64,000 nt of DNA from Klebsiella aerogenes KCTC 2190 (GTDB lineage: Bacteria > Pseudomonadota > Gammaproteobacteria > Enterobacterales > Enterobacteriaceae), in assembly GCF_000215745.1 (NCBI RefSeq), contig NC_015663.1:1550001-1614000 (forward strand), in the 5' to 3' direction. Within the stretch, counting starts at the first letter, position 1; each line of letters opens with the position of its first letter. The notes beneath the pieces are model-generated. The model made no database searches and was not told the DNA's origin. It saw only the letters and a list, made by a program, of their open reading frames with translations. The position numbers were made by a program, and so were the translations under genes. Shown piece after piece: positions 41,694 to 51,505 of this stretch.

Positions 41694-42845
41694 TTAATGC
41701 CAGCAGAAGTGATGGACAACCTGGGTGATGAGTTCGCGCGTCGGCTTAATAAACCGCGTCTCCAGATATTCATCCGGCTGGTGGGCCTGGTTGATGGAGC
41801 CCGGTCCTAACACCAGCGTAGGACACAGCGTCTGGATAAACGGCGCTTCGGTGCAGTAGTTCACCACTTCGGTCTGCGCGCCGAGCAGTTTTTCAACCAC
41901 TTCGACCAGCTTGTGGTCCGGCGGGCATTCATAGCCTGGAATCGGCGGATGCAGCTCAGAGACCGTCAGACGCCCCGGCCAGCGTTCGCTGACCGGCGCC
42001 AGCGCTTCATCCAGCAGGCCGTTCAGGTCGTTAAGCGTCATCCCCGGCAATGGACGAATATCCATGTGCAATTCGCAGCAGGCGCAGATGCGATTGGATG
42101 CATCGCCGCCGTGAATGGCGCCCAGGTTGAGCGTCGGATAAGGCACGGTGAAGGCGGCATAGTGGTAACGCTCTTTTAAATCATCGCGCAGTTGCATTAT
42201 GCGGCCAATCGCATCGTGCATCAGTTCGATAGCGTTCACGCCGCGCGCCGGGTCGCTGGAGTGGCCGGACTGGCCCAGTACGCGTACCGCTGTTGAAATG
42301 TGGCCTTTATGCGCCCGCACCGGCTGCAGCGAGGTCGGCTCGCCGATGATGGCGCAATCCGGGCGCAGCTGTGTGGTTTCGGCAAAGTAGCGCGCGCCCG
42401 CCATGCTGGTTTCTTCGTCAGCGGTGGCCAGAATATACAGCGGTTTTTTCAATTTACTGACGTCAACGTCGCGCAGGGCATCGAGGATAAACGCGAAGAA
42501 GCCTTTCATATCGGCGGTGCCGAGCCCGTAGAGTTTGTTGTCGTGCTCCGTAAGTGTAAACGGGTCGCGGGTCCAGCGACCATCGTCGAAAGGCACGGTA
42601 TCGGTATGCCCGGCGAGCAGCAGGCCGCCAGCGCCGTGGCCAGTGCTGGCCAACATATTGAATTTATTGCGCGTCTCAGGTACCGGCTGGATCTCGACGT
42701 TGAAGCCCAGATCGCGGAACCAGCCGCCGAGTAAATTGATTAAAGACTCATTGCTTTGATCCAGCGCTTCTTCGGTCGCGCTGATGGATGGTGTGGCGAT
42801 CAATGCGCGGTAAATCTCGATAAAGGGCGGTAAATTGTTTTTCAT
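41694..42845 (-). CDS. argE: Acetylornithine deacetylase
   Basis: This 383-residue M20-family metallohydrolase has the zinc ligands in [28 protein letters not shown] and [13 protein letters not shown], plus [19 protein letters not shown]. It releases acetate from N2-acetylornithine to give ornithine. ATG 42845 gives the E. coli length. It is divergent from argCBH across a pair of ARG boxes. An inverted repeat (TCCCGCCT/AGGCGGGA, 41656-41681) follows but lacks a T-run. Confidence 0.97.
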   Translation of the reverse strand: MKNNLPPFIEIYRALIATPSISATEEALDQSNESLINLLGGWFRDLGFNVEIQPVPETRNKFNMLASTGHGAGGLLLAGHTDTVPFDDGRWTRDPFTLTEHDNKLYGLGTADMKGFFAFILDALRDVDVSKLKKPLYILATADEETSMAGARYFAETTQLRPDCAIIGEPTSLQPVRAHKGHISTAVRVLGQSGHSSDPARGVNAIELMHDAIGRIMQLRDDLKERYHYAAFTVPYPTLNLGAIHGGDASNRICACCELHMDIRPLPGMTLNDLNGLLDEALAPVSERWPGRLTVSELHPPIPGYECPPDHKLVEVVEKLLGAQTEVVNYCTEAPFIQTLCPTLVLGPGSINQAHQPDEYLETRFIKPTRELITQVVHHFCWH

Positions 42846-42871
42846 TGTTGACACACCTCAGGTCATGATAG

Positions 42872-42910
42872 TATCAATATTCATGCAGTATTTGTGAATA
42901 AAAATACAAT
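42872..42910. promoter_or_regulatory. Paired ARG boxes between argE and argC
   Basis: TATCAATATTCATGCAGTA (42872-42890) and TGTGAATAAAAATACAAT (42893-42910) lie about three bases apart, the classic two-box ArgR operator. They overlap the divergent argE and argCBH promoters, as in E. coli. Confidence 0.85.
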
Positions 42911-42958
42911 ATCGTTGAGCGCAATAAAACCCATCGAATGTAAGGAGATGCTCTTCCA

Positions 42959-43963
42959 ATGCTAAATACGCTGATCGTGGGAGCTAGCGGCTATGCCGGC
43001 GCAGAGCTGGTGGCCTATGTAAATCGCCACCCTCATATGAACATAACCGCTTTGACCGTCTCCGCGCAAAGCAATGATGCTGGAAAGTTAATTTCCGATA
43101 TACATCCGCAGCTGAAAGGCATTGTCGACCTGCCGCTGCAGGCGATGTCTGATATCAGCGAATTTAGCGCCGGCGCGGATGTGGTGTTCCTCGCCACCGC
43201 GCATGAAGTCAGCCACGATCTGGCGCCGCAGTTTTTGGCCGCGGGCTGCGTGGTGTTCGATTTATCCGGCGCGTTTCGCGTCAACGATGGGGCGTTCTAC
43301 GAAAAATACTACGGTTTCACGCATCAGCATCCGGACCTGCTCAAACAGGCGGTATACGGCCTGGCGGAGTGGAACGTCGAAGCATTGAAAGAGGCGAATT
43401 TGATCGCGGTGCCTGGCTGCTACCCGACGGCGGCGCAGCTGGCGTTAAAACCGCTGATCGATGCCGGTCTGTTGGATCTGAAGCAATGGCCGGTGATCAA
43501 CGCCACCAGCGGCGTTAGCGGCGCCGGGCGTAAGGCGGCGATGAGCAATAGCTTCTGCGAAGTCAGCCTGCAGCCGTACGGTGTTTTCAATCATCGCCAC
43601 CATCCGGAAATTTCTACCCATCTGGGCGCAGAGGTGATCTTCACTCCCCATTTGGGCAATTTTAAACGCGGTATTCTGGAAACCATTACCTGCCGCCTGA
43701 AGCCGGGCGTCAGTAAAGATCAGGTGGCTGATGTCTTCCAGCAGGCCTATGCCAATAAGCCGTTGGTCCGTTTATACGATAAAGGCGTACCGGCGCTGAA
43801 AAACGTAGTTGGGCTGCCATTCTGTGATATCGGTTTTGCCGTCCAGGACGAACATATTATCGTCGTGGCCGCAGAGGATAACCTGCTGAAAGGCGCGGCA
43901 GCGCAGGCCGTGCAGTGCGCTAACATTCGTTTCGGCTTCGCTGAGACGCAGTCTTTAATTTAA
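42959..43963 (+). CDS. argC: N-acetyl-gamma-glutamyl-phosphate reductase
   Basis: This 334-residue NADP enzyme has [20 protein letters not shown], the catalytic Cys in [15 protein letters not shown] (about 154), and the [12 protein letters not shown] segment with the active-site His. It makes N-acetylglutamate semialdehyde. ATG 42959 follows AAGGAG, though the spacing of about 12 bases is long. It is the first gene of argCBH, with argB nine bases after its stop. Confidence 0.97.
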   Translation: MLNTLIVGASGYAGAELVAYVNRHPHMNITALTVSAQSNDAGKLISDIHPQLKGIVDLPLQAMSDISEFSAGADVVFLATAHEVSHDLAPQFLAAGCVVFDLSGAFRVNDGAFYEKYYGFTHQHPDLLKQAVYGLAEWNVEALKEANLIAVPGCYPTAAQLALKPLIDAGLLDLKQWPVINATSGVSGAGRKAAMSNSFCEVSLQPYGVFNHRHHPEISTHLGAEVIFTPHLGNFKRGILETITCRLKPGVSKDQVADVFQQAYANKPLVRLYDKGVPALKNVVGLPFCDIGFAVQDEHIIVVAAEDNLLKGAAAQAVQCANIRFGFAETQSLI

Positions 43964-43972
43964 GGTGTGATG

Positions 43973-44749
43973 ATGAACAATCCATTGATTATCAAACTTG
44001 GCGGCGTGTTGTTGGATAGCGAAGAAGCGCTGGAACGTCTGTTTACCGCCTTGGTGCACTACCGCGAAACACACCAGCGTCCGCTGGTTATCGTCCACGG
44101 CGGCGGCTGCGTGGTGGATGAGCTGATGAAACAGCTTAATCTGCCGGTGAAAAAGAAAAATGGCCTGCGCGTAACGCCTGCCGATCAGATTGACATCATT
44201 ACCGGCGCGCTGGCGGGAACTGCCAATAAAACGCTGCTGGCATGGGCGAAAAAGCATGGTCTTTCCTCGGTAGGGCTGTTCCTCGGCGATGGCGATAGCG
44301 TGAAGGTGACTCAGTTGGATGAAGAACTGGGCCACGTCGGTAAAGCGCAGGCAGGCTCGCCGACGCTTATCAATACGCTGTTGGCGGGCGGCTACCTGCC
44401 TGTCGTGAGCTCGATTGGCGTCACCGACGAAGGACAACTGATGAACGTCAACGCCGATCAGGCGGCGACGGCGCTGGCGGCGACGTTGGGCGCGGATCTT
44501 ATCTTGCTGTCCGATGTTAGCGGCATTCTCGACGGTAAAGGTCAGCGGATTGCGGAAATGACCGCCTCCAGGGCCGAGCAACTGATTGAACAGGGCATTA
44601 TTACCGACGGCATGATCGTGAAAGTGAACGCGGCGCTGGACGCGGCGCGCGAGCTGGGCCGCCCGGTGGATATCGCTTCCTGGCGCCATGCCGAGCAGCT
44701 GCCGGCATTATTTAACGGTACCCCGATCGGTACGCGTATTTTGGCTTAA
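43973..44749 (+). CDS. argB: Acetylglutamate kinase
   Basis: This 258-residue amino acid kinase has [48 protein letters not shown] and [10 protein letters not shown]. It phosphorylates N-acetylglutamate. It lacks the N-terminal helix of arginine-sensitive forms, so it is the feedback-insensitive type. Three adjacent starts are in frame (GTG 43967, ATG 43970, ATG 43973); AAGG at 43962-43965 is best spaced for 43973, which also gives the E. coli length. Confidence 0.96.
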   Translation: MNNPLIIKLGGVLLDSEEALERLFTALVHYRETHQRPLVIVHGGGCVVDELMKQLNLPVKKKNGLRVTPADQIDIITGALAGTANKTLLAWAKKHGLSSVGLFLGDGDSVKVTQLDEELGHVGKAQAGSPTLINTLLAGGYLPVVSSIGVTDEGQLMNVNADQAATALAATLGADLILLSDVSGILDGKGQRIAEMTASRAEQLIEQGIITDGMIVKVNAALDAARELGRPVDIASWRHAEQLPALFNGTPIGTRILA

Positions 44750-44757
44750 GATTGAAT

Positions 44758-44828
44758 GCCCGGCGGCGCGTTGCTTGCCGGGGCGATAAGACCGTAGACC
44801 GGGTAAGCGCAGCGCGACCCGGCAGAAC
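44758..44828. repeat. REP/BIME-like element between argB and argH
   Basis: Two palindromic units, GCCCGGCGGCGCGTTGCTTG followed by CCGGGGC, and GACCGGGTAAGCGCAGCGCG followed by ACCCGGC, sit inside the argCBH operon. They match REP-type sequence by eye and may set the argH level relative to argCB. Confidence 0.65.
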
Positions 44829-44850
44829 TCACGAATAAAGGAAGCATGTT

Positions 44851-46224
44851 ATGGCACTTTGGGGCGGGCGTTTTACACAGGCAGCAGATCAGCGGTTCAA
44901 ACAATTCAACGACTCTTTACGCTTTGACTATCGTCTGGCGGAACAGGATATCGTGGGATCCGTCGCCTGGTCCAAAGCGCTGGTAACCGTAGGCGTACTG
45001 ACCGCCGATGAGCAGCTGCAGCTGGAAGAGGCGCTGAACGTCTTGCTGGAAGAGGTACGCGCCAACCCGCAGCAAATCCTTGAAAGCGATGCCGAAGATA
45101 TCCATAGCTGGGTCGAAGGGAAACTGATCGATAAAGTCGGCCAGTTGGGCAAAAAACTGCATACCGGACGTAGCCGTAATGACCAGGTCGCCACCGATCT
45201 CAAGCTGTGGTGCAAAGAGACCGTCACCGAGTTGCTGTCCGCGACCCGCCAACTGCAAAGCGCGCTGGTGGAAACCGCTGGCAACAATCAGGATGCGGTG
45301 ATGCCGGGTTATACCCATCTGCAGCGCGCCCAGCCGGTGACTTTTGCGCACTGGTGTCTGGCCTACGTTGAAATGCTGGCCCGTGATGAAAGCCGTCTGC
45401 AGGACGCGCTCAAGCGCCTCGATGTCAGCCCGCTGGGATGCGGCGCGCTGGCGGGAACCGCTTATGAAATCGACCGTGAGCAGCTGGCCGGTTGGTTGGG
45501 TTTCGCATCGGCGACCCGTAACAGCCTCGATAGCGTCTCCGATCGCGATCACGTGCTGGAACTGCTTTCCGATGCCTCTATCGGCATGGTGCACCTGTCG
45601 CGTTTTGCCGAAGATCTGATTTTCTTCAATACCGGCGAAGCGGGTTTTGTTGAACTCTCTGATCGCGTTACTTCCGGCTCGTCGCTGATGCCGCAGAAGA
45701 AAAACCCGGATGCGCTGGAACTGATCCGCGGTAAATGCGGCCGCGTGCAGGGCGCGCTGACCGGCATGATGATGACCCTGAAAGGGCTACCGCTGGCCTA
45801 CAACAAAGATATGCAGGAAGACAAAGAAGGGCTGTTCGATGCGCTGGACACCTGGCTTGACTGCCTGCACATGGCGGCGCTGGTGCTGGACGGTATCCAG
45901 GTGAAACGTCCGCGCTGTGCGGAAGCGGCGCAGCAGGGTTACGCCAACGCTACCGAGCTGGCGGATTACCTGGTGGCAAAAGGCGTTCCGTTCCGCGAAG
46001 CACACCATATCGTCGGTGAAGCGGTGGTTGAAGCGATTGCTCAGGGCAAAGCGCTGGAAGATTTACCGTTAAGCGACTTGCAAAAGTTCAGCAGCGTTAT
46101 CGGCGATGACGTCTATCCGATCCTGTCGTTGCAGTCCTGCCTTGATAAACGTGCGGCCAAAGGTGGCGTCTCGCCGCAGCAGGTGGCGCAGGCGATTGCC
46201 GACGCCAGACAGCGCCTGGTGTAA
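44851..46224 (+). CDS. argH: Argininosuccinate lyase
   Basis: This 457-residue fumarase/aspartase-superfamily enzyme has [37 protein letters not shown], the catalytic-His segment [17 protein letters not shown] and the signature [12 protein letters not shown]. It splits argininosuccinate into arginine and fumarate. AAAGGAAG precedes ATG 44851. It is the last gene of argCBH and ends at a terminator that abuts the oxyS terminator. Confidence 0.97.
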   Translation: MALWGGRFTQAADQRFKQFNDSLRFDYRLAEQDIVGSVAWSKALVTVGVLTADEQLQLEEALNVLLEEVRANPQQILESDAEDIHSWVEGKLIDKVGQLGKKLHTGRSRNDQVATDLKLWCKETVTELLSATRQLQSALVETAGNNQDAVMPGYTHLQRAQPVTFAHWCLAYVEMLARDESRLQDALKRLDVSPLGCGALAGTAYEIDREQLAGWLGFASATRNSLDSVSDRDHVLELLSDASIGMVHLSRFAEDLIFFNTGEAGFVELSDRVTSGSSLMPQKKNPDALELIRGKCGRVQGALTGMMMTLKGLPLAYNKDMQEDKEGLFDALDTWLDCLHMAALVLDGIQVKRPRCAEAAQQGYANATELADYLVAKGVPFREAHHIVGEAVVEAIAQGKALEDLPLSDLQKFSSVIGDDVYPILSLQSCLDKRAAKGGVSPQQVAQAIADARQRLV

Positions 46225-46246
46225 GAGATTACACCGATGTTGAATG

Positions 46247-46272
46247 AGCCTGGGTAATCCCCGGGCTTTTTT
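46247..46272 (+). terminator. argH terminator
   Basis: AGCCTGGG-TAATC-CCCGGGCT (one G-T pair) is followed by six Ts. Confidence 0.85.
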
Positions 46273-46279
46273 ACGCAAA

Positions 46280-46382
46280 AAAAAAGCGGACACGAGGTCC
46301 GCAAAAGTTCACGTTGGCTTTAGTTGTTCGGGTAGGGAAACTGTGAGGCGACTCAATGATTTTCAGATGTTCTCCTCGTTTC
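46280..46382 (-). ncRNA. oxyS: OxyS small RNA
   Basis: Divergent from oxyR, the reverse strand carries AACTAAAGCCAACGTGAACT then TTTGCGGAC...GTCCGC and a long T-run. This equals the conserved 3' half of E. coli OxyS and its terminator. The 5' end probably begins GAAACGAGGAG at 46382. The 5' half and the terminator loop (CTCGT instead of CTCCAGG) differ from E. coli. OxyS is induced by OxyR under peroxide stress and acts with Hfq. The length of about 103 bases fits. Confidence 0.85.
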
Positions 46383-46408
46383 TGTGGTTATTATTGAACA
46401 GAAAACTT

Positions 46409-46445
46409 GATAGGGATAATCGTTCGTTGCTATTCTATCTATCGC
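46409..46445. promoter_or_regulatory. OxyR binding site between oxyS and oxyR
   Basis: GATAGGGATAATCGTTCGTT and the following GCTATTCTATCTATCG agree with the E. coli oxyR/oxyS operator (ATAG-N7-type repeats on one helix face). It both represses oxyR and activates oxyS in E. coli. Confidence 0.85.
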
Positions 46446-46476
46446 CATGGACTATCGTGGCGATGGAGGATGAATA

Positions 46477-47394
46477 ATGAATATTCGCGATCTTGAATAC
46501 CTGGTAGCGCTGGCTGAACATCGCCACTTCCGACGTGCGGCAGATTCCTGCCACGTCAGTCAGCCTACGCTTAGCGGACAAATTCGCAAGCTGGAAGATG
46601 AACTTGGGGTGATGTTGCTGGAGCGCACCAGCCGTAAGGTTCTGTTCACTCAGGCGGGTTTGCTGCTGGTGGATCAGGCGCGTACCGTGCTACGCGAAGT
46701 AAAAGTGCTCAAGGAGATGGCAAGCCAGCAAGGGGAAACCATGTCCGGGCCGCTGCATATCGGCCTGATCCCAACGGTGGGGCCATATTTGCTGCCGCAC
46801 ATAATTCCGATGCTGCATCAGACTTTCCCGAAGCTGGAAATGTATCTGCATGAGGCGCAAACCCATCAGCTGCTGGCGCAGCTCGATAGCGGTAAGCTCG
46901 ACTGCGCGATCCTCGCGCTGGTCAAAGAGAGTGAAGCCTTTATCGAGGTGCCGCTGTTCGATGAGCCGATGATGCTGGCTATCTACGAAGACCATCCGTG
47001 GGCAGAGCGCGATCGCGTGCCGATGGCGGATTTAGCGGGTGAAAAGCTGTTGATGCTGGAAGACGGACACTGTCTGCGCGACCAGGCGATGGGCTTCTGC
47101 TTTGAAGCGGGTGCGGACGAAGATACCCACTTCCGCGCGACCAGCCTTGAAACGCTGCGCAACATGGTTGCCGCCGGAAGTGGTATTACACTGCTGCCTG
47201 CGCTGGCGGTGCCGCAGGAGAGAAAACGCGATGGCGTGGTCTATATTCCGTGCATTAAGCCGGAACCAAGACGCACCATCGGGCTGGTTTATCGTCCTGG
47301 TTCGCCACTGCGTAGCCGCTATGAGCATCTGGCGGAGGCCATCCGCAGTACTATGGATGGCCACTTCGATAAGGCGTTAAAAGAGGCGGTTTAA
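46477..47394 (+). CDS. oxyR: Hydrogen peroxide-sensing regulator OxyR
   Basis: This 305-residue LysR-type activator has an N-terminal HTH ([20 protein letters not shown]) and a C-terminal regulatory domain with the redox pair C199 and C208 in [18 protein letters not shown]. Peroxide forms the disulphide and activates the oxyS, katG, ahpC and dps regulons. GGAGG precedes ATG 46477. Its last 18 bases overlap the convergent sthA. Confidence 0.98.
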   Translation: MNIRDLEYLVALAEHRHFRRAADSCHVSQPTLSGQIRKLEDELGVMLLERTSRKVLFTQAGLLLVDQARTVLREVKVLKEMASQQGETMSGPLHIGLIPTVGPYLLPHIIPMLHQTFPKLEMYLHEAQTHQLLAQLDSGKLDCAILALVKESEAFIEVPLFDEPMMLAIYEDHPWAERDRVPMADLAGEKLLMLEDGHCLRDQAMGFCFEAGADEDTHFRATSLETLRNMVAAGSGITLLPALAVPQERKRDGVVYIPCIKPEPRRTIGLVYRPGSPLRSRYEHLAEAIRSTMDGHFDKALKEAV

Positions 47395-48777
47395 GCCGTT
47401 TAACGCCGCTACCCGATAGGCTTCGGCCATGGTCGGGTAGTTAAAGGTGGTGTTAACGAAGTACTCAATGGTGTTACCGCCGCCTTTCTGCTCCATAATC
47501 GCCTGGCCGATATGAATAATTTCGGCCGCGCGCTCACCAAAGCAGTGGATGCCGAGGATCTCTTTCGTCTCGCGATGGAACAGAATCTTCAGCGTACCCA
47601 CGCTCATACCGACGATTTGCGCCCGCGCCAGATGTTTAAACTGTGCGCGACCTACCTCATAAGGCACCTTCATCGCGGTTAGCTGCTGCTCGGTTTTACC
47701 CACTGAGCTGATTTCCGGAATGGTGTAGATCCCGGTCGGGATATCTTCAATCAGATGCGCGGAGGCTTCGCCTTTGATCAGCGCCTGCGCGGCGATGCGT
47801 CCCTGATCGTAAGCCGCTGACGCCAGGCTTGGATAACCGATAACGTCACCAACGGCATAGATGTGCGGTAGGGCGGTCTGATACATGCTGTTTACTTTCA
47901 GCTGGCCGCGGCTGTCGGTTTGCAGACCGATATTTTCCAGCGCCAGCGTATCGGTGTTACCGGTACGACCGTTGGCGTACAGCAGGCAGTCAGCTTTCAG
48001 CTTCTTACCAGACTTCAGATGCATGATCACGCCGTCATCGACGCCTTCGATTTTCTCGTACTCTTCGTTATGGCGGATAACCACGCCGCTGTTCCAGAAG
48101 TGATAGGAGAGCGAATCGGACATCTCCTGATCGAGGAACGCCAGTAGACGATCGCGGGTATTGATCAGATCGACCTTAACCTCCATACCGCGGAAGATCG
48201 ACGCGTACTCGCAGCCGATCACCCCGGCGCCGTAAATGATCACGTGGCGCGGTTCGTGGTGCAGGCTAAGAATGGAATCGCTGTCGTAAATACGCGGGTG
48301 GTGGAAATCGACATCGGCCGGATGATACGGGCGCGAGCCGCAGGCGATAACGAATTTCTCGGCGGTGACCGTTTCTACGGTGCCATCGTGACACTCCAGC
48401 GCCAGCGTGTGCTCATCAACAAAGTGGGCGTTGCCCTGCAGAATTTCGCAGTGGTTGCGCTCATAGAAACCCTGACGCATATGGGTTTGCTGGTTAATGA
48501 CGCTGTCGGCATGGTTGAGGATGTCGGCGAAGGAAGAACGGAGAAGACGGGAATGGTCGCTGTAGAGGGGGTTTTGGTTAAACTCGATAATACGGCTGAC
48601 GGCATGGCGAAGCGCTTTTGACGGGATGGTTCCCCAGTGGGTACAACCACCGCCGACGTTATGGTAGCGCTCGATAACGGCAACACGAGCTCCCTGTTTC
48701 ACCAGTCCCATCGCGGCGCCTTCGCCGCCAGGACCGGAACCAATCACTATTGCATCATAATCCCAAGAGTGTGACAT
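47377..48777 (-). CDS. sthA: Soluble pyridine nucleotide transhydrogenase
   Basis: This 466-residue FAD flavoprotein has the dinucleotide fold [16 protein letters not shown], the family-specific [15 protein letters not shown] (one Cys of the usual redox pair is replaced, as in all SthA), a second nucleotide fold [16 protein letters not shown] and [20 protein letters not shown]. It moves electrons from NADPH to NAD+. ATG 48777 gives the E. coli start [11 protein letters not shown]; the 12 upstream codons are not conserved. Confidence 0.97.
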   Translation of the reverse strand: MSHSWDYDAIVIGSGPGGEGAAMGLVKQGARVAVIERYHNVGGGCTHWGTIPSKALRHAVSRIIEFNQNPLYSDHSRLLRSSFADILNHADSVINQQTHMRQGFYERNHCEILQGNAHFVDEHTLALECHDGTVETVTAEKFVIACGSRPYHPADVDFHHPRIYDSDSILSLHHEPRHVIIYGAGVIGCEYASIFRGMEVKVDLINTRDRLLAFLDQEMSDSLSYHFWNSGVVIRHNEEYEKIEGVDDGVIMHLKSGKKLKADCLLYANGRTGNTDTLALENIGLQTDSRGQLKVNSMYQTALPHIYAVGDVIGYPSLASAAYDQGRIAAQALIKGEASAHLIEDIPTGIYTIPEISSVGKTEQQLTAMKVPYEVGRAQFKHLARAQIVGMSVGTLKILFHRETKEILGIHCFGERAAEIIHIGQAIMEQKGGGNTIEYFVNTTFNYPTMAEAYRVAALNGLNRLF

Positions 48778-48976
48778 GGCATTACTCACCTGTTTTATAC
48801 ACAAAATAAACACGATGATAACATTTGGCGAGCTTTAACCCAATTATCGTTGTGCTTTTTTGCGGCATAAAAGCAGAAACGGCTCATAAACAATCATTCA
48901 CAATCCAGTACAAACCGATTAGTTTTAATCTCTGGTATAGTGCCGACAGGGCTATTGGAAGGATTCATACATCGTG

Positions 48977-49609
48977 ATGGGCGTAAGAGCACAACAAAAA
49001 GAAAAAACCCGCCGCTCGCTGGTGGAAGCGGCATTTAGCCAACTTAGCGCTGAGCGAAGCTTTGCCAGCCTGAGCTTGCGCGAGGTTGCGCGGGAAGCAG
49101 GGATCGCGCCGACGTCCTTTTATCGTCATTTTCGCGATGTCGATGAGTTAGGCCTGACGATGGTAGACGAAAGCGGGCTAATGCTGCGCCAACTGATGCG
49201 CCAGGCGCGCCAGCGCATTGCGAAAGGCGGCAGCGTGATCCGCACCTCCGTCTCTACCTTTATGGAGTTTATTGGTAACAACCCGAACGCCTTCCGCCTG
49301 CTGTTGCGTGAGCGTTCTGGCACATCCGCGGCGTTTCGAGCCGCTGTAGCGCGCGAGATCCAGCATTTCATCGCGGAACTTGCCGACTATTTAGAACTCG
49401 AAAACCATATGCCGCGCGCCTTTACCGAAGCGCAGGCTGAAGCTATGGTCACCATCGTATTCAACGCCGGTGCGGAAGCGTTGGACGTCAGTCCGGAGCA
49501 GCGCCGACAGCTGGAAGAACGGCTGGTACTGCAGCTCAGAATGATTTCAAAAGGCGCGTATTACTGGTATCGCCGTGAACAAGAAAAAATGTCACATCAT
49601 TCCGAATAA
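48977..49609 (+). CDS. fabR: TetR-family repressor FabR
   Basis: This 210-residue regulator has the [23 protein letters not shown] and is almost identical to E. coli FabR. It senses unsaturated acyl-ACP/CoA and represses fabA and fabB. I use ATG 48977, with TTGGAAGGA further upstream; a GTG one codon earlier is also in frame. The C-terminus ([10 protein letters not shown]) is shorter than in E. coli. yijD follows by 15 bases, so the two form an operon. Confidence 0.95.
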   Translation: MGVRAQQKEKTRRSLVEAAFSQLSAERSFASLSLREVAREAGIAPTSFYRHFRDVDELGLTMVDESGLMLRQLMRQARQRIAKGGSVIRTSVSTFMEFIGNNPNAFRLLLRERSGTSAAFRAAVAREIQHFIAELADYLELENHMPRAFTEAQAEAMVTIVFNAGAEALDVSPEQRRQLEERLVLQLRMISKGAYYWYRREQEKMSHHSE

Positions 49610-49624
49610 CGTGAAGGACGAGCA

Positions 49625-49984
49625 ATGAAACACTCAGTTCAAGATAAAGGTACGCTACTGCTGGCGCTGATCGCGGGTCTGTCCATTAATGGCACCTTCG
49701 TCGCGCTGTTCAGCTCAATCGTTCCCTTTTCCATCTTCCCGGTTCTGTCGCTGCTGCTGACGGTATACTGTCTGCACCAGCGCTATCAGAACCGCAGTAT
49801 GCCAGTCGGGCTGCCGGGGCTTTCCGCCGCCTGCTTTATTCTCGGCGTTCTGCTGTATAGCACCGTGGTGCGCGCAGAATATCCGGATATCGGCTCTAAC
49901 TTCTTCCCGGCGGTGCTGTCTGTCGCGATGGTGTTCTGGATCGGTTACAAGATGCGCAACCGCAAAGATACCGCGGCGGAGTAA
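49625..49984 (+). CDS. yijD: Inner-membrane protein YijD (DUF1422)
   Basis: This 119-residue protein has four hydrophobic segments, including [20 protein letters not shown] and [15 protein letters not shown]. It matches E. coli YijD in sequence and position, directly downstream of fabR. AGGACGAG precedes ATG 49625. No function is established, though operon linkage hints at a membrane-lipid connection (inference). A terminator follows. Confidence 0.93.
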   Translation: MKHSVQDKGTLLLALIAGLSINGTFVALFSSIVPFSIFPVLSLLLTVYCLHQRYQNRSMPVGLPGLSAACFILGVLLYSTVVRAEYPDIGSNFFPAVLSVAMVFWIGYKMRNRKDTAAE

Positions 49985-49997
49985 TCCGCCAGGCAAT

Positions 49998-50028
49998 AAC
50001 CCGGCAACGTTGCGTTCGCCGGGTTTTT
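49998..50028 (+). terminator. yijD terminator
   Basis: AACCCGGC...GCCGGGTT stem (loop of 12 bases, partly paired) is followed by five further Ts. Confidence 0.8.
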
Positions 50029-50036
50029 TTATGCGT

Positions 50037-51137
50037 TTATTTCTTCGTTAACAGTACGCCGCATTCCATATGGTGGGTATACGGGAACTGATCGAATAGC
50101 GCCAGGCGGGTGACATTGTGCGTCTGGCTGAGGGTTTCCAGGTTCTGGCACAGCGTTTCCGGGTTGCAGGAGATATAGAGAATTCGTGGATAGGCCTGGA
50201 CCATTTTTTCCGTCTCGCTATCCAGCCCGCTGCGCGGCGGATCGACAAAAATGGTTTCGCACTGATAGCTTTGCAGATCGATACCCTGCAGGCGGTTAAA
50301 CTCCCGCACGCCGTTCATCGCCTGAGTAAATTCTTCCGCCGCCATACGGATAATTTGCACGTTATCGATATGGTTGGCGGCAATATTGTATTGCGCGGAG
50401 GCGACTGACGGTTTAGCGATTTCCGTCGCCAGCACGCGATCGAAGTTACGCGCCAGCGCCAGCGAGAAGTTGCCGTTGCCGCAGTAGAGCTCCAGCAGAT
50501 CGCCGGTGGAACCTTTGGTGACGTCCAGCGCCCACTCCAGCATCTGAATATTCATCGCCGCGTTTGGTTGGGTAAAGCTGTTTTCCACCTGACGATAGAT
50601 CATTTCGCGCCCGCCAACCGGCAGACGTTCATCGACATAATCCCTATCGAGCTCGATTTTGGTTTTAGTGGCGCGGCCTATCAGCTGCACGTTGAGATTT
50701 TGCGCGCGTAGGGCATCGCGTAGCGCTTCCGCCTGCTGGCGCCACTCGTCGTCGAGCTTTTTGTGATAGAGCAGCGAGACGATGGCCTGGTTGCTCATGG
50801 TCGTCAGATAATCAATCTGGAAAAGCTTATGGCGCAGGACCGGGTTATGGCGCACGCCATCGAGCATTGCCGGCATCAGCTGGTTGATGAGCTCGCTGGC
50901 GGCCGGGAAGGTATCGACGCGAATACGCGACTTGGTCTGCTGATCGAAGATGATGTGATAGAGATCGTCGCCGTCGTGCCACAGGCGAAATTCAGCGCGC
51001 ATCCGGTAGTGGCTGACCGGCGAACGAAACACCTCCGGAACCGGCGCGGCAAAAGGGGCCATCATTTTCTGCAAACGGACGACTTTTTCTGCCAGTTGCG
51101 CTTCGTATTGCTCGGTAGGAAGGTGTTCGGGGGTCAT
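50037..51137 (-). CDS. trmA: tRNA (uracil-5-)-methyltransferase TrmA
   Basis: This 366-residue methyltransferase has the SAM motif [19 protein letters not shown], the catalytic-region [14 protein letters not shown], and the nucleophilic Cys in [14 protein letters not shown] with the general base Glu near the end (HHMECGVLL). It makes m5U54 in the T loop of tRNAs and also methylates tmRNA. It is divergent from btuB, as in E. coli. Confidence 0.97.
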   Translation of the reverse strand: MTPEHLPTEQYEAQLAEKVVRLQKMMAPFAAPVPEVFRSPVSHYRMRAEFRLWHDGDDLYHIIFDQQTKSRIRVDTFPAASELINQLMPAMLDGVRHNPVLRHKLFQIDYLTTMSNQAIVSLLYHKKLDDEWRQQAEALRDALRAQNLNVQLIGRATKTKIELDRDYVDERLPVGGREMIYRQVENSFTQPNAAMNIQMLEWALDVTKGSTGDLLELYCGNGNFSLALARNFDRVLATEIAKPSVASAQYNIAANHIDNVQIIRMAAEEFTQAMNGVREFNRLQGIDLQSYQCETIFVDPPRSGLDSETEKMVQAYPRILYISCNPETLCQNLETLSQTHNVTRLALFDQFPYTHHMECGVLLTKK

Positions 51138-51254
51138 GATGCATCCTGAATAAAATAAGTACGCGGGGATTGTAGGGAAAGCATTGGGGATGTCCAGCCC
51201 TGGTTGCGGATGAAATATCGTTATAGCAGTCTGGACATCTATATGTTTCTAATT

Positions 51255-51500
51255 GTAGCATCTTGCAACCGGTCCTCTGAGTTAATAGGGAATCCAGTGC
51301 GAATCTGGAGCTGACGCGCAGCGGTAAGGAAAGGCGAGAAATAAGCGCACTCGGTGCAGACACTGCGGTTAGCCGTGGGAAGTCATTATTTCTTAAAGCA
51401 GCCTCCAAGCCCGAAGACCTGCCGGATACGTCGCATTTGGTTTCTATCATCGCGAGCTACTGATAGAGCCGGCGGCATCCTCTCTATATTATGGATGCTT
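51255..51500 (+). promoter_or_regulatory. Cobalamin (adenosylcobalamin) riboswitch of btuB
   Basis: The trmA-btuB gap (51138-51505) contains the conserved aptamer elements: GGTCCTCTGAGTTAATAGGG, AATCCAGTGCGAATCTGGAG, CTGACGCGCAGCGGTAAGGA and, after variable arms, AGCCCGAAGACCTGCCGG. The expression platform includes GCATCC (51475-51480) pairing with GGATGC (51493-51498), which covers the btuB ribosome-binding site. Bound cobalamin should therefore block btuB translation. Confidence 0.95.
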
Positions 51501-51505
51501 TTACA

